A stretch of DNA of 15,260 nucleotides from Anaerolineae bacterium (GCA_016929355.1 JAFGJA010000268.1:1-15260), one strand, 5' to 3'; shown: positions 7,121 to 15,020, counted from the stretch's first letter. Made by a program: numbers and translations. The notes: generated by a model from the sequence alone, not told the origin.

Positions 7121-8227
7121 TTACCCCCGTCTCCGCATCCGTCCGAAAATATCCACACCGATGAGTACGGCGAACCCGGCCAACACCCCTGGAATCAGGA
7201 GCTTATAGAACAGGTTAACGCTATAGAGCAGTGGGTGCGATTCAAAGGTTGGCTCGTAATGCCCGACCCAGGAATCCGCAAAATCACTGGTGGCATCAGG
7301 GTGACACTGCTGGCATGTACCGAGCAAATTTTGCTTGATCACATGGCTATTTTCCGCGTCCGCGCGCGCAATATCATGCACCCCATGACAGTCGTAGCAA
7401 ACCGCTTTGTTCGTCGCCACATTGGGATCTCGTTCTTCAAACAACGCCACCGTTGTCCCGTGAAAATCGGAGAGGTAGCTGTCGAACACATTCGTGGTGA
7501 TCCCGTACTCGTTCATCAGGTCTTTATCCGCATGACATTCACCACAGAGTTCAGGTGAATTATTGCGGAACTGCGCCGTAGTCGGGTGTTCGATTCCGTG
7601 TACACCGTGACAATCAATGCAGGATGGTACATTCGGATCACCCGCAAACAGCGCTGCGCCATGCACCGAGTTTTCGTATTGATCAAACGCGATCACGTGG
7701 CAGTTACTACACGCCAAAGCGCCGATCTCGCGGTTATCTTGCGGCGACTGCACCTCATGCGCGCCGTGACAATCCACACACGTCGCCGCCTCATACTGTC
7801 CATCCGCCAACGCCTGATAATGCAGGTCATCGACCAGACCGGAGGCTTGTTCCTCGTGGCAGGTCGTACAGATCACAGCCATCCGCATGGTGTAATCGCG
7901 GGACGTGGTCGGAACCGGCGTTTCATGGGGATAACTCATATCGCCATGACACTGCGTACACCCCAACTCACTATGCACCGAATCCGCGAAATGATCGGGG
8001 TTGATGGTGATGTCAAGCACACTGCCATCGGGCAAGGTATAGGTTTGATCCGGCTGTGAATGGCACAGCAAGCAGTACCCGTCACCGCCCTCCGCCTCGC
8101 CAGTTTCCGGCATCGAATCGCCGCTATCCTGCGCGAATGTCGGGGCCGGAGTTGCCAGCAGCACAACCGCCGCCAGCAGCAGCACGATGCCCAGGACTAT
8201 ACTCAACAAAAGAAGATGTCGTTTCAT
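7121..8227 (-). CDS. Nine-heme c-type cytochrome with C-terminal membrane anchor
   Basis: This 368-residue protein has nine CXXCH motifs (in order CLLCH, CTQCH, CTTCH, CVDCH, CSNCH, CIDCH, CGECH, CYDCH, CQQCH). A signal sequence with a long hydrophobic core ends near AQDSGD (about residue 33), and a C-terminal membrane segment (about 340-360) is followed by basic residues. Repeated CXDCHG(A/V)H units suggest it was built by duplication of a two-heme block, as in the cytochrome c3-like multiheme families. It is not a close paralogue of the other two large minus-strand cytochromes. Its ATG overlaps the TAA stop of the previous gene (TAATG), and GGAGG lies ten bases upstream, so the genes are coupled. 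Position between a 9-heme cytochrome and a cytochrome b-c fusion suggests it forms part of one membrane-attached electron wire. Confidence 0.93.
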   Translation of the reverse strand: MKRHLLLLSIVLGIVLLLAAVVLLATPAPTFAQDSGDSMPETGEAEGGDGYCLLCHSQPDQTYTLPDGSVLDITINPDHFADSVHSELGCTQCHGDMSYPHETPVPTTSRDYTMRMAVICTTCHEEQASGLVDDLHYQALADGQYEAATCVDCHGAHEVQSPQDNREIGALACSNCHVIAFDQYENSVHGAALFAGDPNVPSCIDCHGVHGIEHPTTAQFRNNSPELCGECHADKDLMNEYGITTNVFDSYLSDFHGTTVALFEERDPNVATNKAVCYDCHGVHDIARADAENSHVIKQNLLGTCQQCHPDATSDFADSWVGHYEPTFESHPLLYSVNLFYKLLIPGVLAGFAVLIGVDIFGRMRRRG

Positions 8228-10026
8228 TATGCTCTCGCCTCCCGCAAAAAGAAGGCATACGCGGCTACAGCCAGGATCAAGCCCACAATCGCCAGCAAGA
8301 CAATCGACGGTGTTTCCAGACCGCTATCAGCTTCCGTCGTCAGTTCGGTACCGGTGTCCGCCATTTCTTCCGACGGACGAATTTCGATCCCTAATTCATC
8401 CGGTGAAAGGGTCGGCGCAATTTCCGGCCCCAGATTCAATTCGGCTTCCAGCGCATCCAACAACGCATCCGTATAGGTGGGATTGTGGATACCGGAACTG
8501 GCATCACCTTCGACAAAAGCCACCGCCATCTTCATCCAATCAGGCGAGTTATTATCCATCGCGTTATTGATAGCGATCAGGCGTTCTTCGGTTTTCGTCT
8601 GTAAACCCGTGATCAGCGCGTGCAGCGCTTCCCGCGAGGCAATATCGCCGTGACAGCCAGAGCATGTATCCGGCTGAATGTCAGTTGCTTCACCGGGCAG
8701 CACCGGGCGCATAAAGTGACTGCTCACCATCCCGTATTCGCCAATCTGCACAGTTTCCGGCATGTGGCACGTAATGCAATCCGGGCCATCCTCCGCGCTA
8801 AAGTGCGGCGACGGAATACCGGCCACTTCCTCGATCACGGACCACCCTTCGTACATTTCCTGGACCGGGTGATGGATCGTATTACCCATCAGGAATGGAT
8901 CGCCTTCCAGCGTGTGGCTGTTGTGGCAATCCACGCACAGCGTATAGCTTTCCGCTTTCAACATCGCCTGCGCATCCCAGGCATCCGTCATCGCTTCATC
9001 GGAGGGATGCGGATTGTGGCACGCCATACAGGTCGGACCGGGGAAGGCTTCGGCAGCAGGCGTATCCTCTTCGGGCGTGGGATCGGTGCTGTCTGGCAGC
9101 GTGCCATGACACCGCACGCACTCCGGCACTAAAATGGGGCGCGCCTGTCCATGACGGGTGTTCAGCCATTCGCCGTACTGGTTGTAGGTCAGCGCATGGC
9201 CTGTGGGCCACCACGCATCCTCATCATCCATCGCCGCCGGGATAAACATCGTTTCATCCAGATTCAACCCTGGTTGGTAGCCTACCGGATACCCGTGTTC
9301 GCCATCCGGCGCTTCGCCCTGAATATGACATTGCCCGCAGATTGCAGCATCGGGTGAGTGAACAATATTATCGGTCGTTGGGCCGGTTAAATGTTCGCTG
9401 CCGGGGCCATGACATGATTCGCAGCCGACACCAAATTCCACATGACCGGCTTTCCATTCATCCACAAACAGGAAATTGGTGGTTTCGGCGGCGGTGGCGG
9501 CATCAAGGCCAGTGGTATGACACCCGGCACAAGCCACCCGCCAATCGCGTTCCGGTTCCAGCCAATCGTCGGCGTGATATTCGGTCCAGACGCCGACTTG
9601 ATCCTCGGTCTGCGGGATATTCCATTGCACCGGCAGGATATAATACTGTGGCACACCGTCGTTATCGGCGATGACGCTCACGTAACGCTGCATATAGCGT
9701 CCGCCAAGCACATAGGTGATGTCCTCCGCCGTGACCGGGCGTTCCGCACCATCCGGCCAGACAATGGTCAATACCTCATCATCCGCCGCCAGATCACCGA
9801 GAATCGTATCCTCAGTTGGCGGTTGAACCATCTGGGAGTGGGTGGTCATGTGCCACGTATCATCTTGCGCATGACACATACTGCACACCGCCGATCCCAT
9901 ATAGGTTCCCTCAAGATTGGGCGGATTCTCCTGTGTATCGGGCATAGCACCAACGGTCATGATGCCTGCCATCAACAACAGGAGCAACCCTATCGCGGCT
10001 ATCACCAGCCGGATTCCTCGTCGCAT
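8227..10026 (-). CDS. Nine-heme membrane-anchored cytochrome, paralogue of the 17-heme protein
   Basis: The 599-residue protein has nine CXXCH motifs at positions equivalent to hemes 1-9 of the cytochrome at 2999-5440. It shares stretches such as CSMCHAQDDTWH, LPVQWNIPQTEDQ, RDWRVACAGCHTTGLD, CGQCHIQG and HHPVQEM(F/Y)EGW with it. After the shared TYTDALLDALEAEL region it loses the eight-heme module and goes through an acidic linker to a C-terminal membrane anchor (about 572-592). I chose the ATG at 10026 because it starts directly with a signal sequence, MRRGIRLVIAAIG, and has GGAG 12 bases upstream; an in-frame TTG at 10077 would add 17 unlikely residues. It is the first gene of the second cytochrome operon. 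Role: extracytoplasmic electron transfer, partner unknown. Confidence 0.93.
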   Translation of the reverse strand: MRRGIRLVIAAIGLLLLLMAGIMTVGAMPDTQENPPNLEGTYMGSAVCSMCHAQDDTWHMTTHSQMVQPPTEDTILGDLAADDEVLTIVWPDGAERPVTAEDITYVLGGRYMQRYVSVIADNDGVPQYYILPVQWNIPQTEDQVGVWTEYHADDWLEPERDWRVACAGCHTTGLDAATAAETTNFLFVDEWKAGHVEFGVGCESCHGPGSEHLTGPTTDNIVHSPDAAICGQCHIQGEAPDGEHGYPVGYQPGLNLDETMFIPAAMDDEDAWWPTGHALTYNQYGEWLNTRHGQARPILVPECVRCHGTLPDSTDPTPEEDTPAAEAFPGPTCMACHNPHPSDEAMTDAWDAQAMLKAESYTLCVDCHNSHTLEGDPFLMGNTIHHPVQEMYEGWSVIEEVAGIPSPHFSAEDGPDCITCHMPETVQIGEYGMVSSHFMRPVLPGEATDIQPDTCSGCHGDIASREALHALITGLQTKTEERLIAINNAMDNNSPDWMKMAVAFVEGDASSGIHNPTYTDALLDALEAELNLGPEIAPTLSPDELGIEIRPSEEMADTGTELTTEADSGLETPSIVLLAIVGLILAVAAYAFFLREARA

Positions 10027-10062
10027 AGTAAAATTTATCTCCAATCTGCCCCATAAAATGCC

Positions 10063-10097
10063 AGTGAAATTATTCAATGGCCGTTGTTATAATAATT
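10063..10097 (-). promoter_or_regulatory. Dyad-rich control region before the second cytochrome operon
   Basis: The 93-base gap between the response regulator and the 9-heme gene holds an inverted repeat, AATTATT (10068-10074) with AATAATT (10091-10097), around a CAATGGCCGTTG core. Overlapping it, the minus strand reads ATTGA-ATAATT-TCACT (10078-10063), a degenerate CRP/FNR-like TGA-N6-TCA site. AT-rich sequence could supply a promoter, for example TTGAAT with TATGGG 16 bases later, but neither box is strong. No clear terminator separates the operon from the regulator genes, so readthrough is possible. Confidence 0.4.
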
Positions 10098-10119
10098 GAA
10101 ATCCCCCCTTTTTGCACTG

Positions 10120-10779
10120 CTACATATCATCTAAACTAATGAGGTTTTTCCGTATCGCATACTTGACAAGTTCGGTGCGGGTATGCAAATTCAACTTACG
10201 CATAATATTTTCAGCGTGGCGTTCCACCGTTTTGACCGAAATCCCCAAAACCTCCCCGATCTCGCGGTTTGTGCCGCCTTCGGCGATATGGGTCAGCACT
10301 TCACATTCGCGCTCGGTCAAGCCATCGTAACTATCTTTTTCCGATCCTTCCTCGACTCGTTCGAGGTAATCGGCGACCAAATCTTTGGCAATGCCCGGTT
10401 CGAGAAACACATTGCCCTCAGCCACCGTATGAATCGCCCGCAGCAAATCATCCGGGGCGGCGCGTTTGGGCACATAGCCCGATGATCCGGCTTGCAACAT
10501 GCGAAAGAAATAATCCGCGCCCTCATGGATCGTGACGGCTAATACTGCCACATTCGGCGCTTCCGCTTTGATACGGCGCGTCGCCTCGACGCCATCCATC
10601 TCCGGCATGGTCACGTCCATCACAACCACATCCGGCTGCAACTCTTTCGCCAGGCGCAGCGCATCAACACCGTTTTCGCCCTCGCCTAGAATCTCAATAT
10701 CGGGATCGCCATCGATCAGCATCCGCATTCCGGCGCGCACAATGGCGTGATCATCCACAATAACAACTCGTATCGCCAT
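10120..10779 (-). CDS. NarL/FixJ-family response regulator
   Basis: A 219-residue two-component regulator with an N-terminal receiver domain and a C-terminal LuxR-type helix-turn-helix. The acidic pocket (Asp9-Asp10), phosphoacceptor Asp55 in VVMDVTMPEMDG, Thr83 and Lys105 are all in place. The DNA-binding domain (about 151-215) reads LTERECEVLTHIAEGG, then NREIGEVLGISVKTVERHAENI. The ATG at 10779 overlaps the TGA stop of the kinase gene by one base (TGATG); a GTG three bases earlier is possible. It is almost certainly phosphorylated by the kinase encoded just upstream. The cytochrome operon directly downstream is the obvious candidate target, though that is inference. Confidence 0.96.
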   Translation of the reverse strand: MAIRVVIVDDHAIVRAGMRMLIDGDPDIEILGEGENGVDALRLAKELQPDVVVMDVTMPEMDGVEATRRIKAEAPNVAVLAVTIHEGADYFFRMLQAGSSGYVPKRAAPDDLLRAIHTVAEGNVFLEPGIAKDLVADYLERVEEGSEKDSYDGLTERECEVLTHIAEGGTNREIGEVLGISVKTVERHAENIMRKLNLHTRTELVKYAIRKNLISLDDM

Positions 10780-12380
10780 CACAACACCTCGTTTTCCAGT
10801 TGTTCGATGACCGGCGCAGTGAGTTTCACATTAAGCGCTGTGCCCTGCCCCGGAACCGAAGCCAGTGTCAAATCTGCGTTGATCAAATTAGCGCGTTCCT
10901 GCATCCCCAACAACCCCCAGGCCATTGATGGCCCACTACCGCCCGCCAGCATTCCCGCCAGATCAAAACCCACACCATTATCACGCACAGACAGCGTTAA
11001 TTCCGGGCCAAAATTGAGCGTCACCGTTGCCCGATCTGCCTGGGCATGTTTGAGGATATTATTCAACCCTTCCTGGGCAATACGGAACAGCGTCGTCTCA
11101 ACTTCGGGGGGCAAAGGGTACGCTTCGCTGTTCGCCTGGAAGGTAATTGCCACCTCCGCCCGTTTGCCCAACGTATCGACCAACCAGCGCAGCGCCGCGA
11201 CCAACCCCATATCGTCTAACTGCGGCGGGCGTAAATCGTTGATCAGGTGGCGGAGTTCGCCTAACGCCGTTGTCGCCATCATTTCCAACTCATTGAGCCG
11301 GTCCGCCGCACGCGCCGGATCACGTTCTACCAGGCTGGCCGTTCCGCGCAAGCCCAACCCTAACCCGGTCAAAATCTGCCCGGTCCCATCATGCAGTTCG
11401 CGCGCGATCCGTTTGCGTTCATTTTCCTGAGCAGTGGTGATGCGCTGTAACAACTCGCCGCGCACCGCATCCCGCCGCCGGACCTCTTGCAAAAGCTGTG
11501 TCGTTTTAGCATTCGCCGCTTTCAATTCCTCATTCAACTGCTTCAATTGATCGCGGTTGCGACGTTCGGCTTCCAACTTAGACCATTCCGCCGCTTCAAG
11601 ACGCTGTTCACTTTCCACTTCCAACGCGCGCAGCACGTAAATCATAGAAACCGTCACGGTGAGCGCCATAATCGTGCGCAACACCTGCACCGGAAAACCA
11701 AATATATCTTGAAACAACCGATCATTGATCACGTTAGATGGAAAAAAAACACTCTCTTTGACAAAAATTTGTCCGACCATGCCATAACCGACCAGTGCCA
11801 GCGCCGCCGCCGTGAGACCAACCACAAACCGACTCATGCCGCGTTTATGGAAAATGGTGCGTTGCAGCCACAAGGCCCAAAACCCAAGCGCGGCTCCCGG
11901 CATCCCCAACACGTAACGTGACAGCACATCAATCCCTGCCGCCCATTCACGATCACTGATCTCGTACATTAAGGGCAAAAACAGGCTGCCGAGAATACAA
12001 ACTATGGTCGCATTTGCCGTAATCCGCCAGGAAATCTTGCCGCCATTGCTGCGCAGCAAATGCTCACCAAACGCCAGCAGCGCAATGAACGATGTGATCA
12101 GGATCGCCAGCCGCAGCCACAATAACCATTCCGGGATTAACGCATCATAGTGAAACGCCAACTCGCGCTCGACCATATCAATCCACTCATGTGTACCGTG
12201 CAGCAAGCCAAACCCGGCCAGCAGCCGCATCGAACGCGCCAGATTCAACTGAGAAGATCGCCCCGATTCGATCAACAGCGCCAGCCCCAGCGAATAGAAG
12301 GCTAACCCGTAAATAAAATAAACACCTATAATGGCGCGATCCCAAAAATCAGCAGGTATCATTAGATTACCATAAGACAT
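10779..12380 (-). CDS. Membrane sensor histidine kinase of the NarX/DesK class
   Basis: The 533-residue protein has six or seven membrane segments in its first 250 residues (roughly 16-37, 48-62, 83-104, 119-138, 155-173, 184-206, 230-250). A long charged coiled coil follows (about 251-310), then the HisKA_3 dimerisation domain with phosphoacceptor His330 in ERKRIARELHDGTGQ. The HATPase domain shows the N box (RIAQEGLNNILKH, about 433-445), DNGVGFD (467-473) and GLLGMQERA (489-497). The membrane part does not resemble the periplasmic nitrate sensor of NarX; no known ligand domain is recognised, so the signal is unknown and may be membrane or redox related. It starts 5 bases after the LysR-type gene and overlaps the response regulator gene, forming one unit. 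No good ribosome binding site precedes the ATG, consistent with coupling. The stop is TGA. Confidence 0.95.
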   Translation of the reverse strand: MSYGNLMIPADFWDRAIIGVYFIYGLAFYSLGLALLIESGRSSQLNLARSMRLLAGFGLLHGTHEWIDMVERELAFHYDALIPEWLLWLRLAILITSFIALLAFGEHLLRSNGGKISWRITANATIVCILGSLFLPLMYEISDREWAAGIDVLSRYVLGMPGAALGFWALWLQRTIFHKRGMSRFVVGLTAAALALVGYGMVGQIFVKESVFFPSNVINDRLFQDIFGFPVQVLRTIMALTVTVSMIYVLRALEVESEQRLEAAEWSKLEAERRNRDQLKQLNEELKAANAKTTQLLQEVRRRDAVRGELLQRITTAQENERKRIARELHDGTGQILTGLGLGLRGTASLVERDPARAADRLNELEMMATTALGELRHLINDLRPPQLDDMGLVAALRWLVDTLGKRAEVAITFQANSEAYPLPPEVETTLFRIAQEGLNNILKHAQADRATVTLNFGPELTLSVRDNGVGFDLAGMLAGGSGPSMAWGLLGMQERANLINADLTLASVPGQGTALNVKLTAPVIEQLENEVL

Positions 12381-12385
12381 GTTGT

Positions 12386-13306
12386 TTAGGTGAATAGTGG
12401 ACGTAAATCTTTATTTTCGGGCCGAAACGTGAAATCCCAAAAAGCGCGTTGCACTTCGGTGGCATGGAAGCCCGTATGACGGGCCATAAATAATCGCTGA
12501 ACCAACCGGAGCGATTCGACAGGAACCCTGACCACCAGGCGCTGTTCCAATGCCGTTGTCGCCGATAGACGCGACACAAAAGCCGGACCAATCCCTTCAA
12601 TGACCGCCTGCACAATTGCTTCCGTGCTCGCCAAGATAAGATGAACTTTGAGCATCTCACTACCCATATCAAACTGGGCCAATTCGCGGTTAATGGTAAT
12701 AGATGTACCGGAACCGGTCTCGCGCATAATTAACGGGTATTCGAGCAGATCATTTAATGTAATACACCCTTGCTGCGCCCAGGGATGATCCGGTGGCGTA
12801 ATGAGGATCAGCAGATCATCAGCAAAATGCAAATATTCAACATCGCGCCGGGGTACGCGCAGACTACTCACTGCTAAATCGATCTCCCCCGTACTCAAGC
12901 GATCCAGCGCGCGCCCACGCGGTCCTACATCGCACATAATCCGCACATCCGGGTGATCATCCATAAACCGGGCCATAATTTTAGGCAAAATGTACTTACC
13001 TGCCGCCGTGCTGCACCCGATGGTCAATTGGCCGAGCACCGCGCCTTTCCGCAGCGCCATAAATTCTTCAAGCTGTTGGGCCTCTTTGAGCAGATTACGC
13101 ACCATCGGCACTAACACTTCGCCCACTTCGTTCAAGCGAATATTGCGCCCGGTACGATCAAACAATTGCGTTTTAAGCCGTTGTTCCAGCGAGTGAATAT
13201 GGCCGCTTACGGCAGGCTGAGAGATTTGTAATAATCGACCCGTTTCGGAGAAATTTTCCGTTTCAGCCGCAACCAAAAACACCTTCAATTCATTAAATTC
13301 CAACAT
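12386..13306 (-). CDS. LysR-family transcriptional regulator
   Basis: A 306-residue regulator of typical LysR length. The winged helix-turn-helix is at the N-terminus: FLVAAETENFSETGRLLQIS, then QPAVSGHIHSLEQRLKTQLFDR. The effector-binding domain begins near residue 90 (LGQLTIGCSTAAGKYILP) and resembles the CbbR/CysB-like group in outline. I chose the ATG at 13306 (MLEFNELKVF), the usual distance from the helix-turn-helix; a GTG at 13333 would add nine residues and neither has a strong ribosome binding site. It is divergent from the 11-heme cytochrome gene at 13506, the classic arrangement in which a LysR protein controls itself and its neighbour, and it is also the first gene of a unit with the kinase and response regulator. 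The effector is unknown. Confidence 0.95.
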   Translation of the reverse strand: MLEFNELKVFLVAAETENFSETGRLLQISQPAVSGHIHSLEQRLKTQLFDRTGRNIRLNEVGEVLVPMVRNLLKEAQQLEEFMALRKGAVLGQLTIGCSTAAGKYILPKIMARFMDDHPDVRIMCDVGPRGRALDRLSTGEIDLAVSSLRVPRRDVEYLHFADDLLILITPPDHPWAQQGCITLNDLLEYPLIMRETGSGTSITINRELAQFDMGSEMLKVHLILASTEAIVQAVIEGIGPAFVSRLSATTALEQRLVVRVPVESLRLVQRLFMARHTGFHATEVQRAFWDFTFRPENKDLRPLFT

Positions 13307-13359
13307 CAGCCTACTGTAGCCGTCCAGATTCACTTGCTCAATTGATACCAGTTAAAACC

Positions 13360-13365
13360 ATTATA
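13360..13365 (-). promoter_or_regulatory. Candidate -10 box of the LysR/kinase/regulator operon
   Basis: A perfect TATAAT on the minus strand (13365-13360) would start transcription near 13353, about 20 bases before the GTG and 47 before the ATG start of the LysR-type gene. The -35 region at 17-base spacing (TCACGA) is poor, in keeping with activator dependence, but this is not proof. Confidence 0.45.
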
Positions 13366-13433
13366 CCGTGACTCCTCCGGTTTCGTGACGACCTGAGATA
13401 GACAAATAGCATAAGAAAAACGGATAAATGGCA

Positions 13434-13488
13434 TTGCCTGTTATTATGTTTTTCGATTAAACTAGGGGAGAACGTGAGAAAACTCACA
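13434..13488 (+). promoter_or_regulatory. Candidate promoter and palindromic operator of the 11-heme cytochrome gene
   Basis: TTGCCT (13434-13439) and TAAACT (13458-13463), 18 bases apart, are a plausible sigma70-type pair. Just downstream lies CGTGA-GAAAAC-TCACA (13473-13488), a CRP/FNR-like palindrome with a perfect GTGAG-AAAA-CTCAC core. Relative to a start near 13470 it would sit in the early transcribed region, suited to repression; it could also fold as an RNA hairpin just before the ribosome binding site AGGAG (13491-13495). Confidence 0.45.
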
Positions 13489-13505
13489 AAAGGAGCGCGC
13501 GTAAT

Positions 13506-15020
13506 ATGAAACTTTTTCGGTATGTCTGGCTGCTGGTGTTATTAGCCGGACTTTTGTTTGTTGGCGCAGCGTTCGCCAGTGAAGCTACCGATTCTGCCAC
13601 CTCGCAAGATGATGGCGCAGTGGCGATAGCGCTGGCTGATGATTGCGGCGACGAACTGGGGACTTCTGCCTCGATTAATGATCTACCCGACAATGCACCG
13701 GATGCCGGGCTGCTGGAAGGATCATCCGACGATCAAGCCTGCCGGGATTGTCACACGAATGAAGAATTATTAAAAGAACTGGCTGTCGAGGAAGAAGAAA
13801 CAGAAAGCCTCTCCGAAGGTCCTGGTTGAGGTGGATCGGTGCCTCCGTTGGAGGCGTGGGAGAAAGTCTTTATTGATGGCGAAACATTCAACGCCGATAT
13901 TCACGCGGCTATCGAATGTACGGCCTGTCACGGTGGTCAAGCCGTGGCTGATATGGAACTCGCGCATGAGGGGCTGATCGCTGATCCGTCGGCTGATTCT
14001 GGTAAATGTGCCCTGTGCCACGTCGAAATCGGGGAAGCCGCCCCGAACAGCCTGCACAATACGTTGCAAGGTTATGACACGGCGCTGTATGAACGCAGCG
14101 CACCTGAAAACCATCCGGTGATTGAGGAAATGGAATCCTACCATTGCGATAGCTGCCATGCGACCTGTGGCGACTGCCACATCAGCCAACCGAACTCGGT
14201 AGGCGGTGGTTTGCTGGACAGTCACGTCATGGTGGAAACGCCGCCGATGGGAACCACCTGCACCGCCTGTCATGGCAGCCGTGTCAAGAACGAATATTAC
14301 GGCTCGAATGAGGGCGTTTCGGGGGATGTGCATTTCCGTAAAGCGCGTTATGCCTGCACGGACTGCCATACTGCCGATGAAATGCACGGCATGGGCGAAT
14401 ATAGTGAAGCCGATCATCGCTATGATGGCGCAGCCTCACCCAGTTGCACCGATTGTCACGGTGACATGCAAGCGATCGCGTCCTCGGAAGATGGCAGCGT
14501 GATCGTGCAGCATCAGGTTCACGAAGCTGATCTGATGTCGTGCCAATCGTGCCACAGTGTCGCCTACACCAACTGCACCAACTGCCATGTGGATCGCACT
14601 GAAGATGATGTGCCCTACTACTCGGTTGAAGAACATGCTTTGGGCTTCTACCTGGGCAAGAATACGCTGCAAAGCGAAGAACGCCCCTGGGCATACGTGC
14701 CCGTGCGCCATGTGCCGGTGGACATTGACTCGTTTAGCGCCTATGGCGATAACCTGCTAAACGACTTCCTGAGCCGGGCTACATGGGCGTATGCCACACC
14801 GCATAACATTCAACGTGAAACACCGCAGAATCAAAGCTGCGCATCCTGTCACGGTAATGCGGACATCTTCCTGACCGAAGATAAGGTTGTCGAAGCGGAA
14901 CTTGGCGGCGCGAATCTGGATGTGATTGTTGACTCTATCCCGTTCCCGTTGCCCACAGATTTCGGATCATCCGAACTACCGGTTGAGGAAGAAGCAGAAT
15001 CGTCAGATGACGATTTCTAA
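13506..15020 (+). CDS. Secreted 11-heme c-type cytochrome with in-frame UGA, candidate selenoprotein (Sec108)
   Basis: Read through the TGA at 13827-13829, the frame encodes 504 residues. A signal peptide (about 1-25, ending AAFASEA) is followed by an acidic region, a first heme site CRDCH, an acidic stretch, the motif GPG-UGA-GGS, and then ten CXXCH sites and an acidic C-terminus without membrane anchor. The two halves are in one frame, nine bases apart. Heme attachment happens outside the cytoplasm, yet the ten-heme half has no signal sequence, which argues against two separate genes. A SECIS-like hairpin directly follows the UGA, and selA is present in this window. Two heme sites are only two residues apart (CDSCH-AT-CGDCH). 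Alternatives: a GTG start at 13839 with GAGG seven bases upstream giving a separate, coupled protein; a nonsense mutation; or a sequence error. The cytochrome call is near certain; the Sec call is about two in three. Confidence 0.7.
13827..13857 (+). promoter_or_regulatory. Candidate bacterial SECIS element: UGA plus downstream hairpin
   Basis: After the in-frame TGA (13827-13829), GCCTCC (13841-13846) and GGAGGC (13850-13855) form a perfect six-pair stem with a GTT loop (13847-13849); two G-T wobbles (13840/13856 and 13839/13857) extend it to eight. Seventeen bases separate the UGA from the first loop base, a G followed by T. Known bacterial SECIS elements have a short stem, a G in the first loop positions and roughly 16-37 bases from UGA to loop, and this meets each rule. 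Position and shape are seen; function through SelB is inferred. Confidence 0.6.

Noticed and set aside
10027..10077. Upstream TTG start for the 599-residue cytochrome
   Set aside because: It would add 17 residues before an otherwise standard signal sequence; the ATG at 10026 gives a normal positively charged N-terminus.
13334..13505. LysR T-N11-A operator boxes in the divergent region
   Set aside because: The region is AT-rich and several loose matches can be drawn; none has convincing dyad symmetry apart from the CRP/FNR-like palindrome.
13827..13829. UGA read as tryptophan through an alternative genetic code
   Set aside because: TGA is a normal stop here: it ends the Fe-S gene (2092-2094) and the kinase gene (10779-10781), each overlapping the next start in a typical coupled arrangement, and the other genes contain no internal TGA.
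13770..14417. Long minus-strand open frame opposite the 11-heme cytochrome
   Set aside because: Its translation is low-complexity, arginine- and isoleucine-rich with no recognisable domain, while the plus strand carries eleven regularly spaced CXXCH sites. It is a shadow of the cytochrome.
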